A stretch of DNA of 7,197 bases from Atribacterota bacterium (GTDB lineage: Bacteria; Atribacterota; Phoenicimicrobiia; Phoenicimicrobiales; Phoenicimicrobiaceae). Of this stretch, positions 5,514-7,197 are shown piece after piece (the stretch's first letter is position 1; each line of letters opens with the position of its first letter). The notes under the pieces were generated by a model that saw only the letters and a list, made by a program, of their open reading frames with translations, made no database searches and was not told the origin of the DNA. Location: NCBI GenBank assembly GCA_030599445.1, contig JAUVOA010000074.1, positions 1 to 7,197 of the forward strand, read 5' to 3'. A program made the translations under genes and the position numbers.

Positions 5514-5541
5514 AATCCAGAAACCAGGAGCCAGGAACAAA
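5514..5541. repeat. CCAG-type heptad repeat, inverse orientation of the 4961-5002 family
   Basis: Four 7-bp units, three ending in CCAG and the last decayed, lie between the CsoR-family gene and mcsA. Read on the minus strand they match the TYCTGGN units at 4961-5002. The rest of the 223-bp gap holds AT-rich DNA and the mcsA promoter. Confidence 0.65.
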
Positions 5542-5613
5542 AATAAAACAAATATGATTCAAGGGAGAACCATTTCTTAATTTTGGATTAATTATACGAG
5601 TTAGTTGAGTTAA

Positions 5614-5643
5614 TTGACAATTATTTATATTATAAATTATAAT
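5614..5643 (+). promoter_or_regulatory. Promoter of the mcsA-mcsB operon
   Basis: TTGACA (5614-5619) and TATAAT (5638-5643) are both perfect, with an 18-bp spacer. It gives a leader of about 48 nt before ATG 5698. A 9-bp direct repeat (5601-5609 and 5610-5618, 7 of 9 matching) overlaps the -35. I find no CIRCE element and no good CtsR heptad pair. Confidence 0.7.
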
Positions 5644-5697
5644 TTAAACGGAATTTAAGTATATGCGAAGTAATAAGAAATATTGGAGGAAAACTAA

Positions 5698-6237
5698 ATG
5701 CAAATGTTATGTCAAATATGCAAGAAAAAAAAAGCTACCATAACGCTCACTAAAATTGTGGAAGGACAAAAAACAGAGATCCATCTATGTAAAGATTGCG
5801 CTGCTGCCTTTAGTGATAAATTTTCCTTATTTCCTCTTCCCCAGTTTGATATTAACGATCTACTGGCTGACCTATTAAACGCTATAGACCTTTACCACAA
5901 AGAGGAAGGGATTGTTTCGGATAAGGAGATAGAATGCAGCAATTGCCATTTAACCTATAATGATTTTAGAAAATCTGGAAAATTAGGCTGTAGTGTATGT
6001 TATCACGATTTCAGAGACCAATTAACTCCTCTTTTAAGAAGATTGCATGGCAATAGTGAGCATGTGGGGAAAATACCACAACAATCCAAAGGTAAATTGA
6101 ATAAAATTAGGAAAATTAAGCAACTTAAAAAGGAATTACAGGAACTGATATTAGAGGAGGAGTACGAGAAGGCAGCAAATACAAGAGATGAGATACTGAA
6201 GCTTGAAGGAGTATCAAAGAAAAAAAATGCAAAATAA
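5698..6237 (+). CDS. mcsA: McsA, zinc-finger activator of the McsB arginine kinase (UVR-domain protein)
   Basis: In characterised systems McsA binds and activates the protein-arginine kinase McsB in the cytosol and helps feed damaged proteins to ClpCP. The 179-residue product shows the four expected CXXC pairs: Cys5/Cys8, Cys31/Cys34, Cys80/Cys83 and Cys98/Cys101. They form two zinc-binding modules separated by a Leu- and Asp-rich linker (about 44-66). A C-terminal UVR motif at about 138-170 (KKELQELILEEEYEKAANTR) is likely coiled coil. The length is normal. ATG 5698 has GGAGG at 5685-5689 with 8-nt spacing. The 3' end overlaps mcsB by 11 bp, implying coupled translation. Staphylococcal McsA is reported to bind heavy metals, which makes the CsoR-family neighbour notable. 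No ctsR is adjacent. Confidence 0.95.
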   Translation: MQMLCQICKKKKATITLTKIVEGQKTEIHLCKDCAAAFSDKFSLFPLPQFDINDLLADLLNAIDLYHKEEGIVSDKEIECSNCHLTYNDFRKSGKLGCSVCYHDFRDQLTPLLRRLHGNSEHVGKIPQQSKGKLNKIRKIKQLKKELQELILEEEYEKAANTRDEILKLEGVSKKKNAK

Positions 6238-7197
6238 AAGTATAATATTACAAAATTTAAAAAAATCTTCAGCTGAGTGGACTAGCGGGCAAGGTCCTTT
6301 ATCTGATATAGTAATAAGTTCGAGAATCAGATTAGCCCGAAATGTAGAAGGCATTCCTTTTTCGCCACGAGCTGAGCAAGCCGGACTAAAGAATATATTT
6401 GAGTTTAGCCGACAAATTGTGGAAGAAGATTCCCTTTTTAGGGATTCCAATTTACTTTTATTAGATGAGTTGACTCCCTTGGAAAGTCAATTTTTAGTGG
6501 ATAAACATCTGATTAGCATTTATCATGCTCGAGAGAAACGCCCTTACAGAGGGTGTGTTTTTAATCAAAAAGAGACATTGAGTATAATGGTTAATGAAGA
6601 AGACCATTTTCGAATTCAATATTTACTTCCCGGGTTACAATTAAATAATATTTGGAAACTTATTAATAAGATTGACGATGAAATTGGAAAAAAGGTAACT
6701 TATGCTTTTAGCGAAAAAGAAGGATATTTAACTTCCTGTCCCACTAATGTAGGAACTGGCATGAGGGCTTCCGTAATGTTACATTTACCGGCGTTAGCAA
6801 TGATAAATGGTATAAACGATATATTAAAAGCCATATCTAAAATAGGTTATGTAGTGAGAGGATTTTATGGAGAGGGAACCGAAGTAATGGGAAATTTATT
6901 TCAGGTTTCCAACCAAATTACTTTAGGTCTTTCTGAAGAGGAAATTATTGATAACTTGGAAAAAGTTAATCAACAGATAATAAGCAAGGAACAGAAAGTA
7001 AGAAGAGAACTATTATTTAATTCTAAAAGTCAGCTGGAAGATCAAGCCTGGAGAGCTTACGGTATCTTGAGTAGTGCGCGTATTATATCTTCAGCGGAAG
7101 CAATGGAGCTTTTATCTAAATTAAAGTTTGGAGTAGAGTTAGGGATAATTTCCTATTCTGATTTAGGTACCCTAAATAAATTGATGTTACTAATACA
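6227..7197 (+). CDS. mcsB: McsB protein-arginine kinase, 3' end outside window
   Basis: McsB phosphorylates arginine residues of client proteins, marking them for ClpCP, and belongs to the guanidino (creatine/arginine) kinase superfamily. The frame is open for 323 codons to the window edge; known McsB proteins are about 350-360 residues, so perhaps 30 are missing, likely including the C-terminal phosphoarginine-sensing RDXXRA motif. Visible motifs are SDIVISSRIRLARN at 26-39 (ATP-binding arginines), NEEDHFRIQ at 123-131, SCPTNVGTGMRASVMLHLPA from 170 with Cys171, and GEGTEVMGNLFQVSNQITLG from 215 with Glu216 and Glu219. All are family signatures and the catalytic set looks intact. ATG 6227 lies inside the end of mcsA; its SD-like GGAG (6208-6211) is 15 nt away, so translation probably depends on coupling with mcsA. 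The start agrees with the N-terminal length of known McsB. Confidence 0.95.
   Translation, partial: MQNKSIILQNLKKSSAEWTSGQGPLSDIVISSRIRLARNVEGIPFSPRAEQAGLKNIFEFSRQIVEEDSLFRDSNLLLLDELTPLESQFLVDKHLISIYHAREKRPYRGCVFNQKETLSIMVNEEDHFRIQYLLPGLQLNNIWKLINKIDDEIGKKVTYAFSEKEGYLTSCPTNVGTGMRASVMLHLPALAMINGINDILKAISKIGYVVRGFYGEGTEVMGNLFQVSNQITLGLSEEEIIDNLEKVNQQIISKEQKVRRELLFNSKSQLEDQAWRAYGILSSARIISSAEAMELLSKLKFGVELGIISYSDLGTLNKLMLLI

Noticed and set aside
5475..5697. CtsR or CIRCE heat-shock operator before mcsA
   Set aside because: No GGTCAAA-type heptad pair with 3-bp spacing and no TTAGCACTC inverted repeat is present.
6214..6450. 78-codon minus-strand frame across the mcsA-mcsB junction
   Set aside because: It is antisense to the conserved McsB N-terminus.

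Overview
This AT-rich window carries eight bacterial protein genes, six of them complete. The set is consistent with a low-GC, McsAB/Clp-containing bacterium such as a Firmicute or an uncultured relative like Atribacterota. It holds McsA/McsB, a CsoR/FrmR-type regulator, a YqgA/DUF554 protein, phosphoglycerate kinase and a Mut7-C RNase-like protein. The lineage is an inference from gene content and intergenic style; no rRNA or tRNA is present to settle it.

Layout. 1-163: 3' end of a LiaF/DUF5668-like membrane protein gene (+). 175-1245: flippase-like LPG_synthase_TM membrane protein (-), convergent with the first gene, with a TTG start and a penta-aspartate tail. 1246-1920: long non-coding gap full of short tandem repeats. 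1921-2610: DUF554 membrane protein (+). 2611-2803: gap with a REP-like remnant and the pgk promoter. 2804-4003: pgk (+). 4013-4570: Mut7-C RNase-like protein with a zinc ribbon (-), convergent with pgk and only 9 bp away. 4571-5189: second repeat-rich gap, with divergent promoters for the Mut7-C gene and the CsoR-family gene at its two ends. 5190-5474: CsoR/FrmR-family repressor with a clear TACCC/GGGTA operator over its own transcription start. 5698-6237: mcsA. 6227 to the window end: mcsB, overlapping mcsA by 11 bp and cut off near its C-terminus.

How the genes relate. McsA and McsB form the protein-arginine kinase module that normally marks damaged proteins for ClpCP; clpC would be expected just downstream. 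No ctsR lies upstream of mcsA. A thiol/metal-type CsoR-family regulator occupies that side instead, but it has its own promoter and operator, so a regulatory link is only a hypothesis. The remaining genes (flippase-like, DUF554, pgk, Mut7-C) look like unrelated, singly transcribed housekeeping genes.

The most unusual feature is the intergenic DNA. The gaps 1246-1920, 4571-5189 and part of 5475-5697 are built from several different 7-bp tandem repeat families, some present in both gaps and in both orientations. One 369-bp stretch is bounded by a 31-bp inverted repeat with a single mismatch.
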